Below, in pieces: positions 1 through 8,784 of a DNA stretch of 64,000 bases. Below the pieces are notes generated by a model. The model was not told the origin of the DNA and made no database searches. It was given only the letters and a program-made list of their open reading frames with translations. The stretch spans positions 496,001 through 560,000 of the forward strand of contig CAWATW010000006.1 in NCBI GenBank assembly GCA_963785075.1, read 5' to 3'. This stretch comes from JAOUGY01 sp963785075. Its GTDB lineage: Bacteria > Actinomycetota > Acidimicrobiia > Spongiisociales > ZC4RG35. Made by a program: the position numbers and the translations under genes. How positions within the stretch are numbered: the first letter of the stretch is position 1; the number at the start of each line of letters is the position of its first letter.

Positions 1-2
1 AC

Positions 3-449
3 TTCCCGCTCGACGAGAAACACCCGTGCTATGCCGAAGATCCGTACAGTCTGTCGAAGTGGATCTGCGAGCAACAGGCGGACGCGGTCGTCAGGCGGTT
101 CGAGTCGATGTCCGTGGCGAGCCTTCGGCTCCACGGTATCGTCGAAGCCCGGACCGACACCGCCGGTTGGGTGGACCTCCCGGACCAGGGCCTCGTCAAA
201 CAGCTGTGGGCGTACACGAAGCGACGGTCGGCGGCACGGGCGTTCCTGCTCGGAGTGACCTCCGACTTCGCAGGTCACGAGGCTTTCTACATCGTCGCTC
301 CCGACACCATGGTGGACACTCCCTCGCTCGACCTCCGGGAGCGCCACTACCCCGATGTGCCCGTCCGGGGAGACCTGAGCGGGCATCGCAGCTTCTTCGA
401 CTCCACAAAGGCCGAACGCATCCTCGGGTGGAGTCACGATGACGACTGA
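3..449 (+). CDS. NAD(P)-dependent epimerase/dehydratase, extended SDR (3' part only)
   Basis: The window opens inside this gene; 148 codons remain before the TGA. The first visible codons read FPLDEKHPCYAEDPYSLSKW, which contains the Y-x-x-x-K pair of the SDR active site (YSLSK), followed by the typical R-L-x-G/N strand (SLRLHGIV) and a C-terminal substrate-binding part ending in a STKAERILGW element. The family binds NAD(P) and acts on nucleotide sugars or uronates. The next gene downstream is a sugar-acid dehydratase, so a sugar or uronate dehydrogenase role fits, but the nucleotide-binding half lies outside the window and the substrate cannot be told. Confidence 0.8.
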   Translation, partial: FPLDEKHPCYAEDPYSLSKWICEQQADAVVRRFESMSVASLRLHGIVEARTDTAGWVDLPDQGLVKQLWAYTKRRSAARAFLLGVTSDFAGHEAFYIVAPDTMVDTPSLDLRERHYPDVPVRGDLSGHRSFFDSTKAERILGWSHDDD

Positions 450-566
450 GCGAGTACCTTCCTCGACGCTCGCCCCGAGTGGAGGATCCCCCCTGCTCCG
501 CCCACGGCTCGCTGCAGATTCGCAGCGCAAGCACCGCCGAGCGGCTCGCGAATCCGGTGATCCCTC

Positions 567-1799
567 ATGACCAAGATCGCCAATGTCAGAACGATTCTCA
601 CCGCACCCGACGGCATCGCCTTGGTCGTCGTGCGGGTGGACACCGACCAGGACGGACTCTACGGCCTCGGGTGCGCCACCTTCACCCAACGCCCGACCCT
701 GGTGGCCAGCGCGGTCGACGACTATCTGGCACCACTGTTGAGGGAACGCGATCCGGCGAACATCGAGGACCTCTGGCATCTCATGTATGTCAACGCCTAC
801 TGGCGCAACGGACCAGTGCTGAACAATGCCATCAGCGGCGTCGACATGGCGCTGTGGGACATCAAAGGCAAAGTGGCAGGGCTCCCTGTGTACGACCTGC
901 TGGGAGGCAAGTGCCGTGAGGCCGCGATGGTTTACCGGCACGCAGACGGGCGCGACCCGCTCGAAGTGGTCGACAAGGTGCAGGCCTACCGGGAAGATGG
1001 CCACTTGGCCGTCCGCTGCCAGATGGGCGGCTATGGGGGGCGGTGGAAGAAGCCCGACGGGGTCCCTCCGACTCGCAAGAGCGCCACCGACGCTCGGCTC
1101 AGAGATGGGTTTCCGGGCGCCTACTACGAACCCGACCGGTACGCACGGTCGGTGGTCGACATGTTCGAGCATGTGCGGAGCGAGGTGGGAGACGATCTCT
1201 TCTTGCTGCACGACATACACGAGCGGCTGGCGCCGATCGACGCCATCCGGATGGCAAAGGCGCTCGAACCCTTCCATCTCTTCTTTCTCGAGGATCCGCT
1301 GCCTCCCGACCAGGTCGAGTGGTTCGCACGACTCCGCCAGCAGACCTCCACCCCGATCGCCATGGGCGAGCTCCACAACCACCCGCTGGAATGGCGGCCC
1401 CTCATCACTTCGCACCTGATCGACTTCATCCGATCCCACCTCTCGCAGCTCGGCGGATTGACCCCGGCTCGCAAGCTCGCCGCCTTGTGCGAGGCCTTCG
1501 GCATCCGGACTGCATGGCACGGACCCGGTGATGTCTCCCCGGTGGGACACGCCGCCAACCTCCATCTCGACCTGGCCTGTCACAACTTCGGGATTCAGGA
1601 GGTCGTGGGGCTGAGTGACCGCTTGCGCGAGGTCTTCCCGGGAACGCCCGAACTCCGAGACGGGTATCTCTGGCCCAATCGTGGACCCGGGCTCGGAATC
1701 GACATCGACGAGGCACTGGCGGCGAAGTTCCCGATCGAAGTGGCTCCCATCGAGTGGACTCAGAGCCGCTGGCCCGACGGCACCCTGTGGACGCCATGA
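567..1799 (+). CDS. manD: ManD/RspA-type sugar-acid dehydratase, enolase superfamily
   Basis: This 410-aa protein has the length and motifs of the ManD branch of the enolase superfamily, which dehydrates D-mannonate or D-gluconate to the 2-keto-3-deoxy acid with Mg2+. Visible are the metal ligands Asp216 (in HDIH, with His218), Glu242 (FLEDP) and Glu268 (MGELH), and the catalytic His318 in WHGPGDVSPVGH. The C-terminus ends in the family signature PDGTLWTP. Its stop overlaps the start of the KDPG-aldolase-like gene by the sequence ATGA, so dehydration and aldol cleavage are probably translated together. Some family members have very low activity and were called starvation-sensing proteins, so the exact substrate is unproven. 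Confidence 0.85.
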   Translation: MTKIANVRTILTAPDGIALVVVRVDTDQDGLYGLGCATFTQRPTLVASAVDDYLAPLLRERDPANIEDLWHLMYVNAYWRNGPVLNNAISGVDMALWDIKGKVAGLPVYDLLGGKCREAAMVYRHADGRDPLEVVDKVQAYREDGHLAVRCQMGGYGGRWKKPDGVPPTRKSATDARLRDGFPGAYYEPDRYARSVVDMFEHVRSEVGDDLFLLHDIHERLAPIDAIRMAKALEPFHLFFLEDPLPPDQVEWFARLRQQTSTPIAMGELHNHPLEWRPLITSHLIDFIRSHLSQLGGLTPARKLAALCEAFGIRTAWHGPGDVSPVGHAANLHLDLACHNFGIQEVVGLSDRLREVFPGTPELRDGYLWPNRGPGLGIDIDEALAAKFPIEVAPIEWTQSRWPDGTLWTP

Positions 1800-2464
1800 G
1801 CCCACCAGACCGCGATCGGCTTGGGCTCGACGATACCTTCGATCGGATCAGGGGGTGCGGCGTCGTTCCGGTGGTGACGATCGATCGCGCCGCCGACGCG
1901 GTCCCCCTTGCGGAGGCGTTGATGGCGGGAGGTCTCACCTGTATCGAGATCACGTTCCGCACGGATGCGGCATGCAGTGCCATCGCTGCGCTGACCTCGG
2001 GCCTTCAGGGCATGCTGGTCGCCGCAGGAACGGTGCTGACGCTCGACCAGGCGCGGGCGGCCTGCGACGCCGGAGCTCGACTCGTTGTCTCGCCCGGATT
2101 TGACACCGAAGTCGTCGAGTGGTGTCTGACACAGAACATTCCGGTGGTCCCCGGGGTGATGACACCCACCGAGATCACCAGGGCGATGCGACACGAGCTC
2201 GAACTCGTGAAGTTCTTCCCCGCCGAGGCGGCAGGAGGAGCCGCCACGCTGGAGGCGGTCGGCGCCGCATTCCCCGGCGTGTCGTTCTTTCCGACCGGCG
2301 GCATAGGTCCTGACAACCTGGAGCGTTACCTTCGTCTCCCGATGGTGTCGGCTTGCGGCGGAAGCTGGCCGGCGAGTCGTCGCCTCATCATCGACAGAGA
2401 TTTCGGCAGGGTCGAGCAACTGGCCGCCCAGGCCGCCGGCATCGTGAGCAGAGTCAGAGGGTGA
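1796..2464 (+). CDS. eda: 2-dehydro-3-deoxy-6-phosphogluconate (KDPG) aldolase family protein
   Basis: A 222-aa class I aldolase of the KDPG/KHG family, which cleaves 2-keto-3-deoxy sugar acids to pyruvate and an aldehyde. The Schiff-base lysine is Lys139 in ELVKFFPAEAAGG. The upstream glutamate (CIEITFRT), the PGVMTPTEI loop and the phosphate-binding PTGGI segment are all present. I chose the ATG at 1796 because it overlaps the ManD stop (ATGA); a longer in-frame start at 1754 would lie inside manD. It sits between the dehydratase and a lactonase-like gene, giving a coherent sugar-acid route. Whether the substrate is phosphorylated cannot be read from sequence. Confidence 0.85.
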   Translation: MSPPDRDRLGLDDTFDRIRGCGVVPVVTIDRAADAVPLAEALMAGGLTCIEITFRTDAACSAIAALTSGLQGMLVAAGTVLTLDQARAACDAGARLVVSPGFDTEVVEWCLTQNIPVVPGVMTPTEITRAMRHELELVKFFPAEAAGGAATLEAVGAAFPGVSFFPTGGIGPDNLERYLRLPMVSACGGSWPASRRLIIDRDFGRVEQLAAQAAGIVSRVRG

Positions 2465-2480
2465 GAACCTTCTCGCCACC

Positions 2481-3698
2481 GTGGCCAAGTCAAAGCGCCT
2501 GTCGAAGGCCGATACACGAGGCATCGCAGCACCCGGCGAACGACATGTGACGGCACCCGACAGCAACCTCGTCGCCTTCATCGGGAGCTACACGCCCGCC
2601 GACCAGCCTGGCATTTTCGCCGTCACGGTCGACCGTGATTCGGGATTGCGGATGTACGCCGCCTGGGCCGGCGTGACGAACCCGTCCTTCTTGACCATCC
2701 ATCCCAACGGTCGTCATCTCTATGCCGTCAGCGAAACCGGCCTCGTAGCCGATGGAACTTCGGGGACGGTGCACGCGTTCGACATCGAACGTTCGGGCGC
2801 GACGATCGAATTGGCACCGCTCGGTCGACGCCCCACATCCGGCGACCATCCATGTCATCTCAGAGTCGACCCTGACGGCCGATGGCTGGCGGTATCCAAC
2901 TACGGGACCGGGAGTCTCGTCGTCCTTCCCATCCGACCGGACGGAAGCCTCGACGGCGTGGCGTCGCTGGTTCAACATCGCGGGACCGGTCCCATTGCCG
3001 GGCGCCAAGACGGCCCGCACACGCATTCGTCGGTCTTCGCTCCCGATGGCCGTTTTCTCATCGCCGCCGATCTCGGGGTGGATCAGATCCTCGTGTACGA
3101 GTTCGATTCGGATACTGGTTCATTGAACGGACGTCACGTCATCCGGACAGCACCGGGTGCAGGGCCAAGGCATCTTGCATTTCATCCTGACGGCAGCCAT
3201 CTGTTCGTCGCCAACGAACTCGACAACACCGTCTCGCTGTTCGGATTCGATGGCGATGACGGAAGTCTGCACCTCCGGCAGAGCGAGTCCACCGTGCCAC
3301 CCCAATGGCCGCACAACACGGTCGGCGACATCCACGTATCCGACGCCGGCGACCGGGTCTACGTGTCCAACCGGGGGCACGACAGCCTTGCGGCCTTCGA
3401 GTTCCACTCGACCGAGGGGCTCACTCGGCGGACGCTCCGCTCGTGTGCCGGGCGGGTGCCGAGAGGGTTTCGGCTGGTACCTGGCGCGGACCAGGCACTC
3501 GTGGCGAACCAAGAGAGCGACGAGGTCGTCGCCCTCTCACTCACCGCCCACGCAGCCCTTGACCCCGTCGCTCGATTGCACATTCTGCGACCGTCATGCG
3601 TGACACTTCTCATGCCCAACCGACCCCGGAGAGCCGGCACGCCAGCCCTCGGAGATGGCCCCGAAGTGACCTCGACACACATCTGCCACACTCTCTGA
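2481..3698 (+). CDS. Lactonase-type beta-propeller protein (6-phosphogluconolactonase YbhE family)
   Basis: A seven-bladed propeller of the cytoplasmic lactonase family, with repeated strands such as FLTIHPNGRHLYAVSE, HLRVDPDGRWLAVSNYGTGS and HLAFHPDGSHLFVANEL, and the conserved DGPHTHSSVFAPDGRF loop. Members hydrolyse 6-phosphogluconolactone or related sugar lactones. The annotated GTG is at 2481; an in-frame GTG at 2547 starts nearer the conserved LVAFIGSYT strand and may be the real start (383 aa). About 28 residues after RPSCVTLL do not look like the family and are rich in Pro, Arg and Thr, so the stop may have been lost by a small indel. It lies 16 bp after the aldolase gene, probably in one operon. 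Confidence 0.75.
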   Translation: MAKSKRLSKADTRGIAAPGERHVTAPDSNLVAFIGSYTPADQPGIFAVTVDRDSGLRMYAAWAGVTNPSFLTIHPNGRHLYAVSETGLVADGTSGTVHAFDIERSGATIELAPLGRRPTSGDHPCHLRVDPDGRWLAVSNYGTGSLVVLPIRPDGSLDGVASLVQHRGTGPIAGRQDGPHTHSSVFAPDGRFLIAADLGVDQILVYEFDSDTGSLNGRHVIRTAPGAGPRHLAFHPDGSHLFVANELDNTVSLFGFDGDDGSLHLRQSESTVPPQWPHNTVGDIHVSDAGDRVYVSNRGHDSLAAFEFHSTEGLTRRTLRSCAGRVPRGFRLVPGADQALVANQESDEVVALSLTAHAALDPVARLHILRPSCVTLLMPNRPRRAGTPALGDGPEVTSTHICHTL

Positions 3699-3971
3699 TC
3701 AGGATCCGCAGGCCCGCGCTCGCCACGCATCACTGCTGTCGGGTCCGCCGCGACCCGTACCGAGGAGCTCGACCGCGGACGCCGCACTACGAATGGCCAC
3801 GCCGTAGCCGTCCGCTGCAGCAGAATGCCGGATCTGCTCGGAACGGAGCGCGCAATATCGCTCCCGGCGGTGGGTGATCTGTGCGGCCCTCAGTGTCGGG
3901 AGTCGCGTTGAACTCGACCTCCGCGGGGCGGCAACGGCCCGGCGTTTAGATCCGGAACGTTTGCCGAGCTG

Positions 3972-3998
3972 TGTCACAGATGGGTCCGCTGTGTCGTC
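3972..3998 (+). promoter_or_regulatory. ECF41-type sigma promoter, TGTCACA-N16-CGTC
   Basis: TGTCACA at 3972-3978 and CGTC at 3995-3998 are separated by 16 bases. This matches the published ECF41 promoter consensus (TGTCACA, about 16 bases, CGTC). It ends 32 bases before the ATG of the NmrA/membrane gene, whose coupled downstream partner is an ECF41 sigma pseudogene, so context and motif agree. The rest of the 332-bp gap between 3698 and 4031 shows no gene. Confidence 0.75.
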
Positions 3999-4030
3999 AT
4001 GGGGGTGAACACAGATCGTTGGAGGTTCTG

Positions 4031-5203
4031 ATGCGAGTGTTGATCACGGGCGGTTCGGGTGAGTTGGGTGTGCGTCTCAGTCGGTTGATGGTGGAGCGAG
4101 GCCATGAGGTGACGGTGGCGTCGCGGTCGGCGCGCCCGATGCGGGATGTCGCCGCAGTCGAGATGGATTTGGCATCCGGACTCGGTGTGGAGTCCGTTGC
4201 GGGTCACGACACGGTGGTGCACCTGGCCAGCGACCCGGTCAGGGCGCAGGGGGTGGATGTGGAGGGGACGCAGCGTTTGGTGAACGCGTCGGCGGCGGGG
4301 GGTGTCGACCATCTGGTGGCGATGTCGATCGTCGGTGTCGACGATCATCCCTCTCCGTACTACCGGGCCAAGGCGGAGATGGAACGCATCGTCGCGGCGT
4401 CCGAGGTTCCGTGGACCATCCTGCGGGCCACCCAGTTCCACAGTCTGATCCCACGATTCGTGGACATGCTGCCGGCGGTCGGGTTCGTTCCCGTGCCCCG
4501 GGGAGTCCATCTGCAACCCATCGACGTCTCCGTGGTGGCCGAGCGGCTGGCAGAACTGGTCGAGCAGGGGCCTTCGGGTCGGGTGGCCGATCTGGGTGGA
4601 CCCGAGGTGATGTCGCTGCGAAGGATGGTCAGGGACGTGCTGGGCGCCAGACGTCTCCGCCGGTTGATCCTCCCGCTCCCGCTGCCCCGGCGTCTCGGCA
4701 CCGCACTGCGGGACGGTCGCATGGTGACCGCCCCCACCGAACGGGGCCGGCGGTGGGCCGACCATGTGGCGGGAATCAACCCGGCCCGGGACCTGGTGGG
4801 GAGACTGTCGATGCTCACGGCGTTCACCCTGTTGATCACGGCGGTGTGGATGGCGGTCTCTCCGGCCACGTTCCACAGCACCGTGGCCCCGTTCGGAGAG
4901 GCCAACGATCACCTGTTCCGTGATCTGGCCACGTTCACGCTGCCGCCGGCGATCGGTTTGTGGATCGCCGCCGATCGCCGCTCGTGGCGGGTTCCGGTGT
5001 TTGGCATCGTCGCCGTCCAGAATGGCGCCCATGCCCTCAACCATCTGGTCGATGTCGCAGCCACCGACCCTGTGTGGATCGGTGCGGCCACCTTCGTCTC
5101 GCTCGTGGCCACCGAAGGCCTCCTGGTCTGGATGCTGGTCCGCACCGTGCGTCCACACCCGACGCCGACGACGACGCCGATCCCTCTTCGGGTTTCGGAA
5201 TGA
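4031..5203 (+). CDS. NmrA-like SDR fused to a C-terminal membrane domain
   Basis: This 390-aa protein begins with a Rossmann NAD(P)-binding domain (RVLITGGSGELG at the N-terminus) of the atypical SDR/NmrA type, with VDHLVAMSIVGVDD and YYRAKAEMERIV around residues 95-125. After about residue 255 it changes to a four-helix hydrophobic domain resembling DoxX-like proteins. The ATG at 4031 is chosen over an upstream in-frame start at 3971 because GGAGG lies 5 bases before it and the ECF41-type promoter would otherwise be coding. The stop overlaps the ATG of the sigma-factor remnant (ATGA). ECF41 sigma factors are known to sit beside carboxymuconolactone decarboxylase, oxidoreductase or epimerase genes, so this is the expected target gene. 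Substrate unknown. Confidence 0.8.
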   Translation: MRVLITGGSGELGVRLSRLMVERGHEVTVASRSARPMRDVAAVEMDLASGLGVESVAGHDTVVHLASDPVRAQGVDVEGTQRLVNASAAGGVDHLVAMSIVGVDDHPSPYYRAKAEMERIVAASEVPWTILRATQFHSLIPRFVDMLPAVGFVPVPRGVHLQPIDVSVVAERLAELVEQGPSGRVADLGGPEVMSLRRMVRDVLGARRLRRLILPLPLPRRLGTALRDGRMVTAPTERGRRWADHVAGINPARDLVGRLSMLTAFTLLITAVWMAVSPATFHSTVAPFGEANDHLFRDLATFTLPPAIGLWIAADRRSWRVPVFGIVAVQNGAHALNHLVDVAATDPVWIGAATFVSLVATEGLLVWMLVRTVRPHPTPTTTPIPLRVSE

Positions 5204-6412
5204 CTGACGCGTTCGCCAGCCACCGCCCTCGGTTCATCGCAGTCGCCTACGGCATGTTGGGCTCGATGGCCGATTAGATCTGAGGCGGGTGAAGATGCGC
5301 CGCTGTAGTCGGGGCAGAGCTGACACTGGTCGAGTACACCGATGGTGGCGCCGTTGAAACGCTGCGGCCGCCACCGAGAGCACGGGGCGTGGTGGACTGT
5401 TGACGCCGGTTTCCCGGGAGAAGATGACCCGAGTTCGTGTGGGGTTAGCCGCTTCGGGAGATCGACGAGCGACTTCGGTGATCACGACATCGCGGAGACG
5501 TGCTCTGTCGCAGTTCGCCGGTCTGGCGGAGGCGTGGACGCGGCGGACTAGCACGTTGTCGATCTGGTGAGCGAGCTGATCACCCTCCGCGACACCTCCA
5601 ACCCGTGGGACGTTGGCGTAGACATCCCGCTCGAGCGAACCCGGTGGACCCGCCCTCCACCGGACGAGCGACGCACGGCTCTGAGGTGGCGCCCAGGCAT
5701 CTGGGTGCGAGACGTGAACCCAGAGCCGGGTGACGACACTTACGGAGCGTGATGGAAGTCATGTTGGTCGAGCACCGTATCGAAGCCTTCTCAGTGTGAT
5801 CAAGCGACAAACTCGCATGGGCAGAAATGATCAGATCGAATCGCCAGCCGCATGAACACTCGATCCGGATGTCGCATGACATGACGCTATTCGCCAGCAC
5901 CATCGCGCGCTGGATCGCGGTCGCACGGCTGTTGGCACCGCCGAGCTGAGGACGTGGTGCAGGATGCCTGGATCCGGTGGCAGAGCGTCGACCACCACGG
6001 TGTCCGATCCCCGGTGGCGTACCTGACCACCACGGTCACCCGGATGTCGATCGACATCGGCTCCGGCTCCGCCTCGGCGCGGAACCTATCGTGGGGCCGT
6101 GGCCGCCTCGAACCGATCGTGGAACGTTCACCCCGGACGTCCCGGCGGCGGGACATTGTCTGCCGAGGCGCGAGCATTTCTCGTTGGCGTTCCTCCGACG
6201 CCGAATTGGCAGAACCTGTGACACCCCGAGGTCGAGCGAGACGGTGCTCGTTCTCAGGCGTCCCGACGGGTGGCGATTCGACTCACGACTACACGGACGA
6301 TCGCCGACATCGTCGACAAGATCTACCGGTAGGCCCAGCGCAACTGTCGGCAGATCGCCGCCCGGGCGTCCGGGCACAACGATCGCCTCGCCGAGTGCTC
6401 GGGATCGGCACT
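5200..6412 (+). pseudogene. ECF41-family (SigJ-like) RNA polymerase sigma factor, broken
   Basis: The first 25 codons (RPRFIAVAYGMLGSMAD) are a sigma region 2 start and stop at TAG 5275. The next residues of the family, AEDVVQDAWIRWQS, resume at 5945 and run to AYLTTTVTRMSID. The two halves meet exactly at the conserved MAD/AED junction once 5275-5944 is removed. After about 6060 the frame shifts several times, yet pieces of region 4 are readable in other frames (TIADIVDK, then NCRQIAARASGH near 6375). The C-terminal SnoaL-like extension typical of ECF41 is absent and the recombinase element begins at once. It was coupled by ATGA to the upstream SDR gene. It cannot make a working sigma factor as read. 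Confidence 0.8.
5275..5944. other. 670-bp insertion of unknown origin inside the sigma factor gene
   Basis: This stretch separates adjacent codons of the sigma gene. The 5-mer GCCGA occurs at 5269-5273 and at 5940-5944, which could be a target-site duplication, although rejoining leaves the frame one base off. No terminal inverted repeats are visible and no recognisable protein is encoded. The longest local reading is about 60 residues around 5567-5752, rich in Pro, Arg and Trp, with an in-frame stop just upstream of it. It may be the remnant of a mobile element or a non-autonomous insertion. Confidence 0.55.
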
Positions 6413-6458
6413 TATGGGGGTAATCGTGTCAAACGATTTCTGGATATGGGGGTAATCG
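6413..6458 (+). repeat. Two direct copies of TATGGGGGTAATCG at the left end of the recombinase element
   Basis: TATGGGGGTAATCG occurs at 6413-6426 and again at 6445-6458, 32 bp apart. The inner copy extends into the 16-bp terminal inverted repeat. Only one copy is seen at the opposite end. Reiterated short sites at one end suggest recombinase or accessory-protein binding sites. Confidence 0.7.
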
Positions 6459-6462
6459 CGGT

Positions 6463-7747
6463 TCATGTCGTGGTTTCTTGGTTGCGGTCGAGGAGCATTT
6501 GGAAGAGGTTGACGCGTTGGTGCTGTCGGTGCTGTGCGGCGTGGTCACGTTGGGCGGCGAGTACCGGCTGGAACGACCTGTCGGTGGTGTAGTAGGCGCA
6601 AGACTCACAGATCGATCGAACGGGCGGTCGAGCTGCGATGGCCGGCGCACCAGCCGTTGCCGGCAGCGCCGCTCGTATTCGACCGCCAGTTGGTTCATGG
6701 CGACGGATCCGGTGCCGGTGGTGGTGAGACCGGCGGGTTTGGTGTAGAGGACGTCGACCTGGTCTGACACCTGGCGTAGGCTCCAGCAACGGTGCGGTCG
6801 GCGACCCGGGCATAGACCAGGGTCATGCGTAGCGTTTTGTGGCCCAACAGGGCAGCGACCGCTTCGAGGCTCATTCCCCGGTGATCGCTTGGCGGCGAGG
6901 GTTGGCGCAGTTGGTGGGGGTGGACGTGACCGATTCCGGCGGTCTTGGCGACTCGTTTGAGGATGCGGGTGATCTGGTGCCGGTTCAACGGGCGGCCTTT
7001 CCATACGATGAGCCGGTCCAGGTCATCGTTGCGGCCTGTCTGGTGAGCGTCGAGGAGCTCGACCAACTGTGGGTGCAGTGGCACATACCGGTCGTTGTGG
7101 AGTTTCCCGACAGGGACCCGCAGCCAGTGACGCCGCTGCATCCTGACTACGGCATCGGCAGGCAGGGCACACAGTTCACCGACCCGCAGCCCGGTGCGGG
7201 CCAGCATCTCGATGATCAACCGGCGAGTCGGGTCGGCTTGAGCGGCGGCTCGCATCAGCTTGCCGGCATCGACATCAGAGAGGAACTTGGGGAGCGGGTC
7301 ATCGGGGGTGGGGAGATCACCGTTGAAGATCAACACCCGGGTCGGTGCATCCTCATATCCCCATTCGGAGACTCGCTCGAAGAAGCACCGCAGGGTGCCC
7401 AGCGTCATCCGGATTGTCTGTTCTGATAGCGGTGGTCGGCCGTTCTTGCCCGGTCTCGTCGGTAGATACCGTTTGAATCCTTCGATGTGGTGACGTTCGA
7501 CGTCGACCAAGGCGGTGACGTCAGGATGATTGGCTGTTAGGTAGCCAGCGAAACGGCGCAGCATCCCGTCAGCCGACACGACGCTGGCAGGCCGCAGCGA
7601 CAGGGCGATCTGCTCCAGATAGCGCAGCATGGTTGCCGCCAACACGGGGGCCGTCTCGGCGATCTGGGGCCAGTCGAACTCACGGGGCCTCGGCTGACCC
7701 GGCCCCGGCGACTCGGCTGTGGTGATCGCTCGTGCCGGGGCGGTCAT
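6463..7747 (-). pseudogene. Tyrosine recombinase B, frameshifted C-terminus
   Basis: The main reading frame (7747 down to 6695) carries a full catalytic domain: Arg in ARTGLRVGEL, HQLR, GHKTLRMTL and the Tyr in LVYARVADRT. A dozen residues after HQLR (QPSPPSDHRG) replace the usual RHTLATQAINRG, which is explained by three one-base losses that cancel out. After the active-site Tyr the family continues with QVSDQVDVLYTKPAGL and PSQLDRPFD in a second frame, then SICESCAYYTTD and RVNLFQML in a third, ending at 6463. Two frameshifts, near 6775 and 6620, therefore break the cysteine-containing tail. Catalysis might survive in the truncated 350-aa protein. Its start overlaps the upstream recombinase stop (ATGA). 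Confidence 0.75.
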
Positions 7748-8784
7748 TGCCCGACCTCCTCGGCCGCAGCGAGGAACAGGTCAGCGTCGATGATCGCCGC
7801 CGCCTGGTGATACTCCTCAGCGAGCCACTCGTTCGCTAGATGCACATACAGGCGGGTGGTTTCGATCGAGCGATGTCCCGCCTGGGCTTGGAGCGCCTCG
7901 AGCTCCATGCCGGCCTCGCGCAGCCGGGTGAAACAGGTGTGGCGCAGCTCGTGACAGGTGATGCGGCGCAGCCCCGCCCGCTCGCGGGCCGATACGAACA
8001 CCTGCTTGAGTCCCTCATCCGACAGCGGTTGTCCACGTCGTTGGCCCTTCAACACCACGAACACCCGGTCGGTATCGACGTTGTCGGGTCGTTCATGACG
8101 CAGGTAGTGGGACACGGTGGCGAACCAGCGGGCTGAGATCGGGATCTGGCGTTGATGGCCGCCCTTGCCCTCGACGATGAAGACCTGGCGGCGAGCGCCG
8201 TCGAGGTCGCCCAGCCGCAGACCGAGGACCTCGCAGCGGCGCAGCCCGCCGAACACCATCGCTTCGAACATCGCCCGGTCCCGCCAGCGGCGACACGCAC
8301 TCAGCAAGGCGTCAACCTCGGCCGGCTCGGCAACCCGAGGCAGGGTTCGGGGCGTGCGGATCAACGGCACACCCCGGCCGCCCCGATCTCTCGCCCGGCG
8401 AGTCGACAATCCTTTCGGCACCGGATTGGCAGCCACATCACCGCGAGCGAGCAGATACGAATACAGCGACGACAGCGACGACAGCCGCCGCTGGATCGTC
8501 CGTGACGACAACCCCGATTCGCCATCGACCAGGCGGATCACGTTCGGATCCCCCGCCAAGCGCTGCACCTTGATGAACGCCAACACATCCGCAGAAGTCA
8601 CCTCGGTCGGGTCAGCGTCGATAACCGAGAAGAAGACCTTCAAGTCATAGCCAGCCGCCAGAACCGTGTTCGGCCGGCACCTCGCCGCCGCGAACTCGAG
8701 ATAATCGTCCACCACCGGATGACCGAGACGAACATCGACCCGACCCTCCGGCCCGCTCGAACGAATCAGACATGGGGACCACAT
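7744..8784 (-). CDS. Tyrosine recombinase A (integrase/XerD-like)
   Basis: A 346-aa phage-integrase-fold recombinase. The N-terminal SAM-like DNA-binding domain covers about residues 20-120. The catalytic domain shows Arg in FGGLRRCEVL, the HELRHT box, GHRS, and the nucleophile Tyr in TTRLYVHL, so all key residues are intact. I chose the ATG at 8784 (MWSPCLIRSS); the longer reading from 8901 would run through the right terminal repeat of the element. It is first in a two-gene unit with recombinase B. The pair most likely catalyses movement of the element that encloses them. Confidence 0.8.
   Translation of the reverse strand: MWSPCLIRSSGPEGRVDVRLGHPVVDDYLEFAAARCRPNTVLAAGYDLKVFFSVIDADPTEVTSADVLAFIKVQRLAGDPNVIRLVDGESGLSSRTIQRRLSSLSSLYSYLLARGDVAANPVPKGLSTRRARDRGGRGVPLIRTPRTLPRVAEPAEVDALLSACRRWRDRAMFEAMVFGGLRRCEVLGLRLGDLDGARRQVFIVEGKGGHQRQIPISARWFATVSHYLRHERPDNVDTDRVFVVLKGQRRGQPLSDEGLKQVFVSARERAGLRRITCHELRHTCFTRLREAGMELEALQAQAGHRSIETTRLYVHLANEWLAEEYHQAAAIIDADLFLAAAEEVGQ

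Noticed and set aside
3974..5158. A 394-codon minus-strand open frame opposite the NmrA-like gene
   Set aside because: Composition is His/Arg/Gln-rich without family resemblance, while the plus-strand frame has clear SDR motifs, a Shine-Dalgarno and a promoter.
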